From Tumebacillus avium (lineage in GTDB: Bacteria; Bacillota; Bacilli; Tumebacillales; Tumebacillaceae), in NCBI RefSeq assembly GCF_002162355.1, contig NZ_CP021434.1, positions 2,084,501 to 2,148,500 of the forward strand: a DNA stretch of 64,000 nt, given 5' to 3'. A program made the translations under genes and the position numbers. The notes beneath the pieces were generated by a model. It was not told the origin of the DNA. It saw only the letters and a program-made list of their open reading frames with translations, and searched no databases. Below, one piece after another: positions 15,386 to 24,500 of this stretch; position 1 is the first letter of the stretch, and the number at the start of each line of letters is the position of its first letter.

Positions 15386-16543
15386 GGGAAACGACCTCCT
15401 TCTGCGTCAAAAAGACTTCCTGCGCCGCCCGCACACCCCGGCCGAGCACGACAGGCGCACCTGCCTGGAACAGCCCGATCTCCAACAGCGTCAAGGTCTG
15501 CAGCACATCGGCCGGCGAGCAGTATCCCATGTGGCCGATGCGGAAAATCTGGCCTTTCAAATGCTGCTGTCCGCCCGCGACGGCAAGGTTGAACTCGGTG
15601 CGCAGCGCCTTGCGCAGTTTCTCCACATCGAAGTCGCAGATGCCGACCGACGTCACGGTTGGCGAAGCGGCCTCATCGGTGGTGAACAACGGCAGTTCCA
15701 ACGCTTTGATCGCGCTGCGGGTCATCTTTTGCAAGAGCAGATGGCGGTTGAAAATGTTCGAAAGCCCTTCCGCCTCGATCATCGTCAGCACTTCGGCCAG
15801 CCCGTAGATCAACGAAACGGCCGGGGTGTACGGCGTGGTGTTCGCCCGCACCTGCTTGCGGTAGGCGCGGAGGTCGAAGTAGAAGCGCGGAGCCTGGTTG
15901 CTCTCCACCGCAGCCCACGCTTTATCGCTCACGGCGAGAAATGTCAGTCCGGGCGGCAGCATCAGCGCTTTTTGCGAACCGGTGACGACGATGTCCAGCC
16001 CCCAGTCGTCCATCGGCAGGTCGACCGCACCGAGCGAAGACACGGCGTCGACGATCAGCAGGGCGTCGGTCTGTTGCACGCGCCGTGCGATCTGCTGGAT
16101 CGGATGCAGGACGCCGGTCGATGTTTCGCAGTGCGTAGCGAAGACGGCCTTCACATCGGGGTGCTCGGCGAGGGTGGCGGCGACGAGCTCCGGGTCGATC
16201 TCCTCGCCCCATTTCGCTTCCACCTGCAGGACATTCGCCCCGTAGGCTTGGCAGATCTTCACAAAGCGTTCGCCAAAATTGCCTCCGCACAGCACCAGCG
16301 CTTTGTCGCCCGGCGAGACGACGTTGGCGACGGCCGCTTCCAGCCCGGCTGTACCGGACCCGGCGAGGATCAGCACGTCTTGGCGGGTCTGGAACACCAG
16401 TTTCAACCGCTCGGCCGTCTCGGCGAACAGACGGGAAAAATCTCCGCTGCGGTGTCCGGTGATCGGGCGGTTCATCGCGCGCTCCACCTGCGGGGGATCG
16501 GGGTCGGGCCTGGAATACGCAACAGCACTTGTTCGTGGAACAT
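15378..16543 (-). pseudogene. Alanine-glyoxylate/phosphoserine-type aminotransferase with apparent one-base frameshift
   Basis: A PLP class V aminotransferase, about 388 residues if intact. The correct N-terminus is encoded from ATG 16543 (MFHEQVLLRIPGPTPIP) behind AGGAGGA, but that frame ends at a TGA 70 bases on. The body (VERAMNRPITGHRSGDFS to the end, with the PLP lysine in VVTGSQKALMLPPG) is in another frame, reachable only from a GTG at 16487. One missing C in the C5 run at 16492-16496 explains both: with six C the reading is PIPPQVERAMNRP. It may be a sequencing error or a real mutation. In this operon it likely transaminates phosphohydroxypyruvate (or serine/glyoxylate) after SerA. 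Confidence 0.8.
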
Positions 16544-16593
16544 TTTATTTTCCTCCTCATCTCAGCCCATCGTAATGGGTCACAGCAAGTTAA

Positions 16594-16980
16594 AACAAAA
16601 AATCCTCCCATTCCTTTCCGCACATACACACACTGGTGTCTATGATGTGCAGAAAGGGACGAGAGGATTATGAAACTCCTTCGCGGTTCCACCCTTCTTC
16701 GCAGTTGGCTCGCGCACAACTGCCTCAGCAGGTCGCAACAGGGGCGCTGCCCCAATCGATTGCTACCCAGAACAAAGCCGATAACGGGGCCGTCCGTCTC
16801 TCCCTACTAATCCTGCCCGCCTCCACGAGGTCGAACGGCGTTCGGAAAAAATGCTCTGGAATGCTCGTCTCACTTCCCACGTACCGGTTCGCAGCCACCA
16901 CCGGCTCTCTGAAACGCGAATAAGCGGACAATTCCTTCGTTGCGTTTTCGTATTTGGCTAAGATGTGAGTTATCTTATCA
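16594..16980 (-). promoter_or_regulatory. T-box riboswitch, probably serine (specifier AGC)
   Basis: On the minus strand, GGGTGGAACCGCG (16682-16694) is the T-box antiterminator sequence that pairs with the tRNA acceptor end. Downstream, AATCCTCTCGTCCCTTTC and GAAAGGAATGGGAGGATT with a T run form the terminator (16594-16669). Upstream is the stem I region with AGAGAGCCGGTGG. The segment CCAG-AGC-A puts AGC (Ser) at 16853-16855 in the specifier position. Uncharged tRNA-Ser would let transcription continue into the serine operon. The specifier assignment is less certain than the T-box itself. Confidence 0.85.
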
Positions 16981-17107
16981 CCCGAAAATAAAAAATACAA
17001 TCCCTGTTTTTCTTTTGCACCTCCGTCTCATTCTCAGCCTGCAGACGGATGGAAACCTGCGCCGACCTGTCTTATACTTTGCTTAGAGATTGAGAGGGGC
17101 GAACGAG

Positions 17108-17872
17108 ATGGCAAATCGCATGCTGGGAATTGTGCTGCTGGTAACCGGTTTTATATTTGTCGTGCCGAACTTTGACTGGTGGGAAGTCTGGACAGTCAAG
17201 CTGTCATTTTGGACGTTCTGGCCGTTGTATCTGATCATCTGGGGGGCAATCAACGTGATCGACAGCTTCCGCAAGCGGCGCCGGGCGGGCCTGTTTTCGC
17301 TGACGGTGATCGTGCTGGGGACGCTGCTGATCCTCGACCGCCTGCATGTCGCGTCGTTCTCGGCGTGGGCGCTGCCAGGCATCCTGATCCTGTTTGGGCT
17401 GATGCTGCTGTTTGGACGCCGCCCGAAAGGCAACGTGTCGATCATCCGCAATAGTCAGCAGGCCGAGGCGTATGTCGACGAGGTGACGCAGGAACTGAGC
17501 GGGGATGTCGCCGAGATTCGCGGCAAGATGGGCGATCTGTTCATCGGCGGGCCGCACTGGGAACTGAAAGATTCGGTGATCGAGCAAAAAGTCGGCTCGG
17601 TGCGCGTCGATCTCACCGAGACGACGATCCCGCTTGGGGAGACGGTGCTGGAAGTGGAATGCAAGATGGGCGATGTTTTCATATTGGTTCCGGAGGGGCT
17701 GCCCGTGACGGTGCAGGCGACCTGCCGGGTCGGTTCGCTCAGCCTGTTCCAGCAGATCAACAACGGCGGGGGCAAGCTCCATCATCAGAGCCCCGGCTAT
17801 GAGGAAGCGGAGCGCAAAGTCCGCATCATCGCAGAAGTGAAGATCGGTGATCTCAGTGTCAAACGAGCGTGA
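17108..17872 (+). CDS. liaF: LiaF-like membrane inhibitor of the LiaRS system
   Basis: 254 residues from ATG 17108 (GAGAGGGG upstream). Three or four short membrane segments (LGIVLLVTGFIFVVPNFDWW, then FWPLYLIIWG, LFSLTVIVLGTLLIL and ILILFGLMLLFG) lead into a cytoplasmic beta-helix domain of repeated DVAEIRGKMGDLFIGG, EQKVGSVRVDL and ECKMGDVFILVP. This is the LiaF C-terminal (DUF2154) fold. LiaF keeps the LiaS kinase inactive until lipid II or envelope stress. It overlaps liaS by 26 bases. Confidence 0.9.
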   Translation: MANRMLGIVLLVTGFIFVVPNFDWWEVWTVKLSFWTFWPLYLIIWGAINVIDSFRKRRRAGLFSLTVIVLGTLLILDRLHVASFSAWALPGILILFGLMLLFGRRPKGNVSIIRNSQQAEAYVDEVTQELSGDVAEIRGKMGDLFIGGPHWELKDSVIEQKVGSVRVDLTETTIPLGETVLEVECKMGDVFILVPEGLPVTVQATCRVGSLSLFQQINNGGGKLHHQSPGYEEAERKVRIIAEVKIGDLSVKRA

Positions 17873-18941
17873 CGTGAAGTTTCGCAGCATCCGCTGGTCG
17901 ATGTTGTTCGCCTATGTGCGGGCATCGGCAGCGGTTCTTGCTGTTTTCTCCGGGCTGGTCATGCTCGGAGCTTTGTTGTGGGATCTGTTTGCAACAAAAC
18001 CGCTGCTGCCGGCCGACATCTGGACGGGCGGCTTGTTCACTGTGGTCTTCCTGGCTGCGCTGTTGTCGGTCGTGCTGGCCGGCGGCGTGTCCGGGTATGT
18101 GGAAGCGCGCTCGTTCCGGCGCAAGATGATCATTTTTCACGAAGCGACTCTGCTCTGGGCCAACGGTCGCCTCGGGCATCGCGTCGCCGTGCAGGAAGCG
18201 GACGATGAGATGGAGAATCTGGCAGGAGCGCTCAATCGGATGGCGGAGCGGTTGGAGGAACAAAAAAGCGCATTGGAGCGCCTCGTGGAGACGAACGAGC
18301 AGCTCTATCAGCAGGCGTCCGGAATCGCCGTGCTGGAAGAGCGGGCGCGTTTGTCGCGGGAGCTGCATGACTCGGTGTCGCAGCAGCTGTTCGCCTTGGG
18401 CATGACGGCAGGCGCGGCAAGCAAGCTGATGCAGGTGGACGTGGAACGCGCGCGTCCGCTGGTGGCGCAGACCGAAGAGATGGCGGCGAAAGCGCAGGCG
18501 GAAATGCGCGCCTTGCTGCTGCAACTGCGCCCGGTGGAGCTGGAAGGAAGATCGCTCGCCGAGGCGCTGGAGCGCTTTTTGCAAGATGTCTGCCCGCGCC
18601 ATGCGATCCGCTATGACCTCGATGTGGAGCAGGAGAGCGGGCTGTCGGAAGGCTTGGAGTCGCACCTGTTCCGCATCGTGCAGGAAGCGGTGTCCAATGT
18701 GATCCGCCACGCCTCCGCCCAGACGCTGCAAGTGCGTTTGGTCAAAGAAGAAGACGATCTGGTCGCGCTGATCGTGCGCGATGACGGGGTGGGATTTGAC
18801 ACGAAGTCGGAGCGGGACGGCTCGTTTGGGCTGCACGGCATCCGCGAGCGCGCCTTGGAGATCGGCGGGAGATGTGAAGTGCGCTCCTCGCCCGGCACGG
18901 GGACGGAAGTGCGCGTGAGTGTGCAGCGCTTGAAGCGATAG
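17847..18941 (+). CDS. liaS: LiaS-like sensor histidine kinase
   Basis: 364 residues from GTG 17847 (GTG 17856 is an alternative). Two membrane segments (about 20-45 and 55-80) flank a very short extracytoplasmic loop, as in intramembrane-sensing kinases. A HAMP-like segment precedes the HisKA_3 box [20 protein letters not shown], with the phosphorylated His near residue 172. The HATPase has [21 protein letters not shown]. It phosphorylates LiaR (next gene) in response to cell envelope stress, restrained by LiaF. Confidence 0.9.
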   Translation: MISVSNERDVKFRSIRWSMLFAYVRASAAVLAVFSGLVMLGALLWDLFATKPLLPADIWTGGLFTVVFLAALLSVVLAGGVSGYVEARSFRRKMIIFHEATLLWANGRLGHRVAVQEADDEMENLAGALNRMAERLEEQKSALERLVETNEQLYQQASGIAVLEERARLSRELHDSVSQQLFALGMTAGAASKLMQVDVERARPLVAQTEEMAAKAQAEMRALLLQLRPVELEGRSLAEALERFLQDVCPRHAIRYDLDVEQESGLSEGLESHLFRIVQEAVSNVIRHASAQTLQVRLVKEEDDLVALIVRDDGVGFDTKSERDGSFGLHGIRERALEIGGRCEVRSSPGTGTEVRVSVQRLKR

Positions 18942-18954
18942 GAGGGATGGAACG

Positions 18955-19620
18955 ATGGGGACTCACATACGCATTGTATTGGTCGATGACCACGACATGG
19001 TGCGGCAAGGGATTCGCACCTATCTGCTGACCGAAGCGGACATCGAAGTGGTCGGCGAGGCGAGTTCCGGCGCAGGTGCGGCCGAACTGGTGCAGGAGCT
19101 GGAGCCGGATCTCGTGCTGATGGACCTCGTGATGCCGGGGATGGACGGCGTGGCGGCGACCCGCGAAGTGCTGCGCGTGCGCCCGGAGACGAAAGTGCTG
19201 GTCCTGACCTCGTTTGTCGAAGATGACAAAGTCCTGCCCGCCCTCGAAGCGGGCGCGTCGGGGTATCTGCTGAAAACGGTGCTCGGCGACGAACTGGTCG
19301 GGGCGATCCGCAAAGTCTTTGCCGGCGAAACGGTGCTCGAACCGGCCGCCGCCGCGAAGATGCTGGCGGCACTCCAGAAGCCAAAAGGTCTGGAGACGGG
19401 CAAGTTCGAAGCGCTGACCGAGCGCGAGCAGGACGTGCTGCGTTTGCTCGCAGAAGGGCTGACCAATCAGGCGATCGGCGAAACTTTATATATCGGCATC
19501 AAGACGGTGAAGACGCATGTCAGCAACATCCTTGCCAAGCTTGGCGTAGAAGACCGCACCCAAGCGGCGATCTATGCTTTGAAAAACGGGCTGGTGGAAG
19601 CGGACGCGAAAAAAGAGTAA
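18955..19620 (+). CDS. liaR: LiaR-like response regulator (NarL family)
   Basis: 221 residues; start ATG 18955 behind AGGAGGG. The receiver domain carries DD near residue 10, the phosphoacceptor Asp in [13 protein letters not shown], and the Thr/Lys of LVLTSF and YLLKT. The LuxR-type HTH ([20 protein letters not shown] to LAKLGV) binds DNA. It completes liaFSR, 13 bases behind liaS. Confidence 0.93.
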   Translation: MGTHIRIVLVDDHDMVRQGIRTYLLTEADIEVVGEASSGAGAAELVQELEPDLVLMDLVMPGMDGVAATREVLRVRPETKVLVLTSFVEDDKVLPALEAGASGYLLKTVLGDELVGAIRKVFAGETVLEPAAAAKMLAALQKPKGLETGKFEALTEREQDVLRLLAEGLTNQAIGETLYIGIKTVKTHVSNILAKLGVEDRTQAAIYALKNGLVEADAKKE

Positions 19621-19657
19621 GATGGACGGAAAGGATGGGCAAAAGGAGGCAGCAGAG

Positions 19658-20032
19658 ATGAACAGCAGAGGAATTTTGCTCGTCGCTCACGGGAGCATCG
19701 TGCCGGGCGCAGAAGGAGATGTGGAGCAGTTGGCCGCATTTTTGAAAAAAGCGACCGGGGTGCAGACGGTGGAAATCGGCTACCTCGACTACACACAACC
19801 GTCCATTAGAGATGCAGCAGAGGTCTGTACAGCCCAAGGCTTGACAGACCTTTTGGTGGTGCCTTATTTTCTGACAGATGGATATTTATGCAAAAAAGCG
19901 CTTCGGCAGGTGCGGGAAGCGCTTCGTGGAACGGCTGTGAATGTGCAGGAAGCCAGGCCGCTGGGCGGCGCGCCTGAACTGGTCGACGCGATGCTCGACG
20001 CGGTGCAGCGCGCAGACTCGCAGCAACCTTAG
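19658..20032 (+). CDS. CbiX/SirB-like sirohydrochlorin chelatase
   Basis: 124 residues from ATG 19658, with AAAGGAGG upstream. The metal-chelatase start GILLVAHGSIVPGAEGDVEQ with its His, and LTDLLVVPYFLTDGYLCKKA, match the single-domain CbiX/SirB family that inserts Fe, Co or Ni into sirohydrochlorin. It lies 37 bases behind liaR, and its last four bases overlap the end of the convergent Fur-family gene. The next gene being a metal regulator fits a metal-handling role. The metal cannot be told from sequence. Confidence 0.8.
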   Translation: MNSRGILLVAHGSIVPGAEGDVEQLAAFLKKATGVQTVEIGYLDYTQPSIRDAAEVCTAQGLTDLLVVPYFLTDGYLCKKALRQVREALRGTAVNVQEARPLGGAPELVDAMLDAVQRADSQQP

Positions 20033-20505
20033 TGGCAGTCGCCGCACTGGCCGAAGATCTCGAAGCGGTGCGACTCGATCTGGAACCCGCGCGGCGCAGT
20101 GATGCCGAGGGCGTCCATCGGGCAGCCTTCGACCAGCTCCGTCTTGCCGCAGACCGTGCAGATGTAATGGTGGTGGTGATGGTTGTTCGTGTCGCAGGTG
20201 ATGCGGTATTTGCTGCCGCCGTCGCCAAACGTCGATTCTTCGATGATGCCTTCGTCTTGCAGCAGGCGCAGATTGCGGTATACAGTATCGAAAGAGAGGC
20301 GCGGGAATACTTCCTGCATCCGCTCCAAAAGTTCTTTGGCTGAGATGTAACGGTCTTCTCCAAGCAGGATGTCGACGATCATCTGACGCTTGCCGGTCAG
20401 TTTGAAGCCTTGTTCTTTCAAGCGCTCCAAGAACTTGTCCTTGGCAGCTTGCAGACTGTGGTCATGGCGATGATCGTGAGCCTGCGGATGGTCTTTTTCC
20501 GACAT
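20029..20505 (-). CDS. Fur-family metalloregulator (PerR/Zur-like)
   Basis: 158 residues. A His-rich N-terminus (QAHDHRHDHS) precedes the winged helix (GFKLTGKRQMIVDILL, then SFDTVYRNLRLLQDEGIIEE) and the dimerisation part with a five-His run (NHHHHHYIC) and two Cys pairs (CTVCG, CGDCH) for structural zinc. The His-rich leader suggests zinc or other divalent sensing, so Zur-like is slightly favoured over Fur or PerR. It ends in convergent overlap with the chelatase gene. Confidence 0.85.
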   Translation of the reverse strand: MSEKDHPQAHDHRHDHSLQAAKDKFLERLKEQGFKLTGKRQMIVDILLGEDRYISAKELLERMQEVFPRLSFDTVYRNLRLLQDEGIIEESTFGDGGSKYRITCDTNNHHHHHYICTVCGKTELVEGCPMDALGITAPRGFQIESHRFEIFGQCGDCH

Positions 20506-20569
20506 GGCAGGGACACTCCTTTCCCAACTTCACTCTATTATAGCACAACAGAAAGGGTGTTAGATTCCG

Positions 20570-21748
20570 GTGGAACAACAGCTGCGTGCGGTCGGTGCCG
20601 CGACGGGCAAGCTTCGGCTGCTCGGGAGCTATTATTTCTTCTTTTTTATCGCGTTTGGCGCGCTTTATACGATGCTGCCTTTATTTCTCGAAGGCAAGGG
20701 CTTAAGCAAGCAGCAGGCATCGTCGATCATGGCGGTCGGGCCGGTCGTCACCGTGCTCTTCCAGCCGATCTGGGGGATGATCTGCGACCGCTACAACGCC
20801 CAGCGCAAAGTCCTGATCGGCACGCTGATCGCTGCGGCGACGATCGGGCTGATCTACTCGTTTGGCGACACCTATCTGCTGTATCTGGTTCTGTTCGCCG
20901 GCATGGCTTTGTTCCATTCGTCGGGCGTGCCGATCCTTGACTCGATTTCGCTCTCGTATACGCAAAAGCACGGCGGCGATTACGGTTCGCTGCGGCTGTG
21001 GGGCGCGATCGGCTTTGCGGTGGCTTCCTGGGGCGCCGGGGCGATCGCCGAAGCGACCGATCTGTCGGTGATTTTTTATATTTATGCAGCGGCGATGTTT
21101 GTCTGCATCTTCCTCACCAATGGGCTGCCGCAGGAGAGCACGCCGCTTGCGGGGAACATGCTGCACGGGGTGAAGCGGCTGTTTTTCATCCCGCGCTATC
21201 TGCTGTTGATGCTCTCGACGTTTCTCGTGTTTGGCGTGATCCAGGCGAACAACGCCTTGTATGGATTCTTCTACATGGCGATCGGCGGAACGGTCGCCGG
21301 GGTCGGGCTGTCCTTTTTGATCGCGGCAGGCTCAGAAGCGCCGGTGATGCGCTTCGCCGGAAAGCTGATCAGGCGGTACGGGATGATCCCCGTGCTGATC
21401 ATCGCGGCCACCGTGTCGTCGATGCGCTGGATCTTCTACGGCACGGAGCCGTCGGCGGTGCTGGTGATGTGGCTGTTGTTCATGCAAGGCATCTCGGTCG
21501 GGCTGTACCTCCCGGCTGCGGCGCAGCTGGTGCGCGAGGTGTCGCCGCCGGAGATTCAAGTCACGGCGCTTGGCATCTACTCGGCGGTTGGACATGGGCT
21601 GGGCGCGATGACGTGGACGATGGTCGGCGGCGTGCTGGCCGACAAGTATGACATTTTCACCACTTACCAGTTGCTCGGGATCGTCTCTTGGCTCGGCGTC
21701 GGGGTGCTGGTGACCTTATACTTTGTAAACAAAAGGCAACGGAGCTGA
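20570..21748 (+). CDS. MFS transporter, MFS_1-like/nucleoside-symporter group
   Basis: 392 residues with 12 hydrophobic segments; GTG start with AAAGGGTG upstream. The first loop reads QPIWGMICDRYNAQRKVLIG, and the domain halves are joined near residue 205. The overall look (early YYFFFFIAFGALYTMLPLFL) is that of the PF12832-type permeases. It is divergent from the Fur-family gene with only 64 bases between, so metal-linked control is possible. The substrate is unknown. Confidence 0.8.
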   Translation: MEQQLRAVGAATGKLRLLGSYYFFFFIAFGALYTMLPLFLEGKGLSKQQASSIMAVGPVVTVLFQPIWGMICDRYNAQRKVLIGTLIAAATIGLIYSFGDTYLLYLVLFAGMALFHSSGVPILDSISLSYTQKHGGDYGSLRLWGAIGFAVASWGAGAIAEATDLSVIFYIYAAAMFVCIFLTNGLPQESTPLAGNMLHGVKRLFFIPRYLLLMLSTFLVFGVIQANNALYGFFYMAIGGTVAGVGLSFLIAAGSEAPVMRFAGKLIRRYGMIPVLIIAATVSSMRWIFYGTEPSAVLVMWLLFMQGISVGLYLPAAAQLVREVSPPEIQVTALGIYSAVGHGLGAMTWTMVGGVLADKYDIFTTYQLLGIVSWLGVGVLVTLYFVNKRQRS

Positions 21749-21766
21749 TCCGTTGCCTTTTTTTGG
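21733..21766 (+). terminator. Terminator of the MFS gene
   Basis: AAGGCAACGGA and TCCGTTGCCTT around GCTGA, then a long T run. Confidence 0.92.
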
Positions 21767-21797
21767 TTGACGATTGGAAAGTTATGTATAATAATAT
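21763..21797 (+). promoter_or_regulatory. Promoter-like region for the 21839 gene
   Basis: TATAAT at 21787-21792 is exact. A TTGGTT (21763-21768) is 18 bases upstream and TTGACG (21767-21772) is 14 upstream, so the -35 is ambiguous. Confidence 0.5.
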
Positions 21798-21838
21798 AAA
21801 CGCATAATAAAAACATTAGAGAAATGGGAGGGTTTTAG

Positions 21839-22837
21839 ATGAACAAAACGTTAAAGCGTCTGGCGATGCTCGGGGCGGTTGCCGCTGTGACTTTGTCGCC
21901 GCTGTCGGTGTCTGCTGCACAGGACAAGCAGTATGATCCGTGGCTGGACAAGTCGGTGCTGCATTATCTGACCAACTCCGCCGATGCCAAGCTGTTGCAT
22001 GACGTGGAAGAGCTGCAGGCGGCCGTCGGGCTGACCGATGCGGAAGTGTCGGCGCTGCGCGGCATCGCCAACGAGGAATACAGCGGGCTGATGCATTTGA
22101 AAGGCATGTCTGACGTGTATGTGAAAGACAAGTCGCTGAAGCACGAAGAGAAAGTCAAAAAGGTCGAAGCGATGAACTACAACGGCCGCCACAACGCGAT
22201 CCTCGCGCAGACCGATGCGAAAGTGCACGCGCTGCTCGGCGGACGCTACAAGGCGTTCCGTGACTATATCAACAGCTGGTGGGCGGAGGATGTGAAGTTC
22301 CGCCACGCCGAAAAGCGCGGTCAGATCAACCAGCAGGAATACGGCTACAACGGCCTGCTGCCGGAAGCGCGCGCGGTGAGCACCGTGTACTCGTGGGCGA
22401 CCCAGTACAATCCGAACACGGCAGGCAAAGTCGAAGTGGCGCTGCCGGATAAGCAGCTCAAGTTTGCCAACCTCGGCTGGGCGACCACCTACACCAACCC
22501 GCCGTACACGGTGACGGTGAAAAATGAAAGCAACGGCACGATCCGCTCCGGCCTGCGCGTCGACGAAGTGGGCCCGTGGAACCAGGATGACAACTACTGG
22601 GATGCCAACCCGCGCCGGATCTACTCCATGCTGAAGTACACCTCGGCGTGGCTCGATCCGGGCTTCGAGGAAGCGTACATGGCTTATACGGAGAACTACA
22701 ACAGCGGCTACGACCAGTTCAACCGCAAAGTGGCGAACAAGGCGGGGATCGACATGTCGATCGAAGCGGCGAAGCTGCTGGGCTTCTCGTATCTGCAAAA
22801 CGGCTGGGTGACGACGACGGTGACCGATCTGCCGTAG
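21839..22837 (+). CDS. Secreted protein with DEVGPW (double-psi-like) domain
   Basis: 332 residues with a signal peptide (MNKTLKRLAMLGAVAAVTLS to SVSAA). Residues 30-165 are helical and charged. Residues 185-290 contain TVTVKNESNGTIRSGLRVDE then VGPWNQDDNYWD, resembling the DRGPF-type loop of RlpA-like double-psi barrels; the rest of the C-terminus is helical. I infer a cell-wall-associated exported protein. It is monocistronic, with its own promoter and terminator. Confidence 0.65.
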   Translation: MNKTLKRLAMLGAVAAVTLSPLSVSAAQDKQYDPWLDKSVLHYLTNSADAKLLHDVEELQAAVGLTDAEVSALRGIANEEYSGLMHLKGMSDVYVKDKSLKHEEKVKKVEAMNYNGRHNAILAQTDAKVHALLGGRYKAFRDYINSWWAEDVKFRHAEKRGQINQQEYGYNGLLPEARAVSTVYSWATQYNPNTAGKVEVALPDKQLKFANLGWATTYTNPPYTVTVKNESNGTIRSGLRVDEVGPWNQDDNYWDANPRRIYSMLKYTSAWLDPGFEEAYMAYTENYNSGYDQFNRKVANKAGIDMSIEAAKLLGFSYLQNGWVTTTVTDLP

Positions 22838-22843
22838 GGGAAG

Positions 22844-22875
22844 AAAAAGGCCGCTGCCGAAGCAGTGGCCTTTTT
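22844..22875. terminator. Bidirectional terminator
   Basis: AAAAAGGCCGCTGC and GCAGTGGCCTTTTT lie between convergent genes. Confidence 0.85.
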
Positions 22876-22880
22876 ATATC

Positions 22881-23867
22881 TTACTCGTAAAAGTCGACTT
22901 GGGTGGTGAACCATGCGCCGTGCTGGTCTTGCTGCACCAGTTTCTCGACAGTAGCCAGCGCATATCCCGTGCCGTCTTTTTTGTCGAAGCGGACGAGCGC
23001 TTTCGTGCTGCCCGCTTCGATCACAGCCGGCGGGCCGTACTCCTGCGGGGAGAGGATGCCGCCGGTAAACAGATCGTCCATCGCGGCGTGGTCGGCGACG
23101 AGGCGTCCGGGCTGTGCGCCGTTGTTGACCTGCTCCTGTACGGGACGCGCCGTTTCTGACGTCCATTTGCCGAGCGGTTGTGTTTTGACCAGTTTGAACT
23201 CCTGCGCAGGCTCCTGCGGCGCGGGAGCCTTGTCACCGCTAAACGTGTCAAAGTGGATCACAAACGGCTCTTTCAGCGCAAATCCCTGCGCGTCTTTTGC
23301 TGTTTTGGCGATGGAGATCGTATAGGAAGCGTTTGGCTTCAGTCCAGCTGGAAACCACAGCTGCAAGGTCTTGCCGTCCTCCTGCCAGTCGAACAGGACA
23401 TCGGTGTCCGGTTCGATCGTCAGCGCTTCCTGCACAAAATAGCGTTGCATCGGCTCCGAGAACTTGAGCGTAATCGGGGTGTCGGGCGCTGTGGGCACAT
23501 TTTTCGCGCCGTCGGGCTGTGAGGCGTAGACCACCGTCGGGGTCGTCAGGTTGAAGTAGGACACTCCGCCCAGACCCAGCGCGAGGATCACGGCTGCAGC
23601 CGTCGCGATTTTGGTAAACGGCCGAAACGGACGGCGCTGCTGCTTGGGGAGGATCAGAGGCGGCTCCTGTACAGCGGACACTTCGAGTTCCGGCGGGGCA
23701 AAGCCCGGCAGTTCGCGGAACATCTTGCTGATGTCTTGGAAGTCGGCCAGCATCGCCCGGCACTGTGCACAGCTTTTCAAATGCAGGTCGGCCTGCGCCC
23801 GCTCGCTTTTGGATAGCATGTCATCGAGATAAGATGACAAAGTGCGTGCATCGAGATGTGTGTTCAT
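22881..23867 (-). CDS. Anti-sigma factor with zinc finger and Ig-like outer domain
   Basis: 328 residues from ATG 23867, one base after the sigma gene stop. Residues 20-40 contain ADLHLKSCAQCRAML, the H-x3-C-x2-C zinc-binding anti-sigma motif. One membrane helix (KIATAAAVILALGLGGVSYF) is near 90. Outside it, TAPDTPITLKFSEPMQRYFV and following strands match a bacterial Ig-like (Big_5) domain. It holds the ECF sigma factor at the membrane and releases it on an outside signal. Confidence 0.85.
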   Translation of the reverse strand: MNTHLDARTLSSYLDDMLSKSERAQADLHLKSCAQCRAMLADFQDISKMFRELPGFAPPELEVSAVQEPPLILPKQQRRPFRPFTKIATAAAVILALGLGGVSYFNLTTPTVVYASQPDGAKNVPTAPDTPITLKFSEPMQRYFVQEALTIEPDTDVLFDWQEDGKTLQLWFPAGLKPNASYTISIAKTAKDAQGFALKEPFVIHFDTFSGDKAPAPQEPAQEFKLVKTQPLGKWTSETARPVQEQVNNGAQPGRLVADHAAMDDLFTGGILSPQEYGPPAVIEAGSTKALVRFDKKDGTGYALATVEKLVQQDQHGAWFTTQVDFYE

Positions 23868-23868
23868 C

Positions 23869-24384
23869 TTAGATCCCTCCGTTTTCATGGCTGAGCAGTT
23901 TGCGAAGCGAGATGCGGGCGCGGTAGATGATCGTCTTGACCGCATTTTCCGAGCAGCCGATCGTCTCGGCGATTTCCAAGTAGGAAGCGCCTTCCCGTTC
24001 GCGCAGCAGGAGCGCCGCCCGGGCCCGCGGTGGCAACTGGCCCAGCGCCTGCTGGAACTCGCGGAACATCTCCGCTTCCAACAGCGCCGCTTCCGGCGTG
24101 TCCGCCGCGCCTGCGACCGGCTCAGGGGCGTCTTCCAGCGCCAGCGCCTGCTTGTTGCGCCGTTTGCGCCACTGATCGACAAACAGGCGGTACCCGGTCT
24201 GAAACAGCCAGGGTTTGATCGAGGACAGCGTGTGCTGGTGCTCGTAATATTTCAGGAACGTCTCCTGAAACAGATCATTGGCGTCATGTGCATTCCCCGT
24301 CAACCGCAGCAAAAAGTTATACAGCGCGACCCGATGCGCATGATATGTTTCCTCAAAATGCCCTTGGGGCAGAGGCGAGGACAT
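23869..24384 (-). CDS. ECF-type RNA polymerase sigma factor
   Basis: 171 residues. Region 2 reads RVALYNFLLRLTGNAHDAND with LFQETFLKYY and region 4 reads LPPRARAALLLREREGASYL then EIAETIGCSENAVKTIIYRA. That is the SigW/SigY-like ECF layout. Start ATG 24384 follows GGATGATGG. It is coupled to the anti-sigma gene. ECF operons usually autoregulate; I did not find a clear -35 AAC motif upstream. Confidence 0.9.
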   Translation of the reverse strand: MSSPLPQGHFEETYHAHRVALYNFLLRLTGNAHDANDLFQETFLKYYEHQHTLSSIKPWLFQTGYRLFVDQWRKRRNKQALALEDAPEPVAGAADTPEAALLEAEMFREFQQALGQLPPRARAALLLREREGASYLEIAETIGCSENAVKTIIYRARISLRKLLSHENGGI

Positions 24385-24461
24385 CGAACCATCATCCTTT
24401 CGATTGCGGCTTCTTACTCTTTCAGACGCAGAAAACGGTCAAAAGTGTCGCTTGCGGCAAG

Positions 24462-24490
24462 AAAAAAGCCACGGAAGCTGTCCGTGGCTC
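24462..24490 (-). terminator. Terminator of the histidine kinase gene
   Basis: On the minus strand AGCCACGGA and TCCGTGGCT pair around CAGCT, then TTTTTT. Confidence 0.85.
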
Positions 24491-24500
24491 TGAAAGCGGT

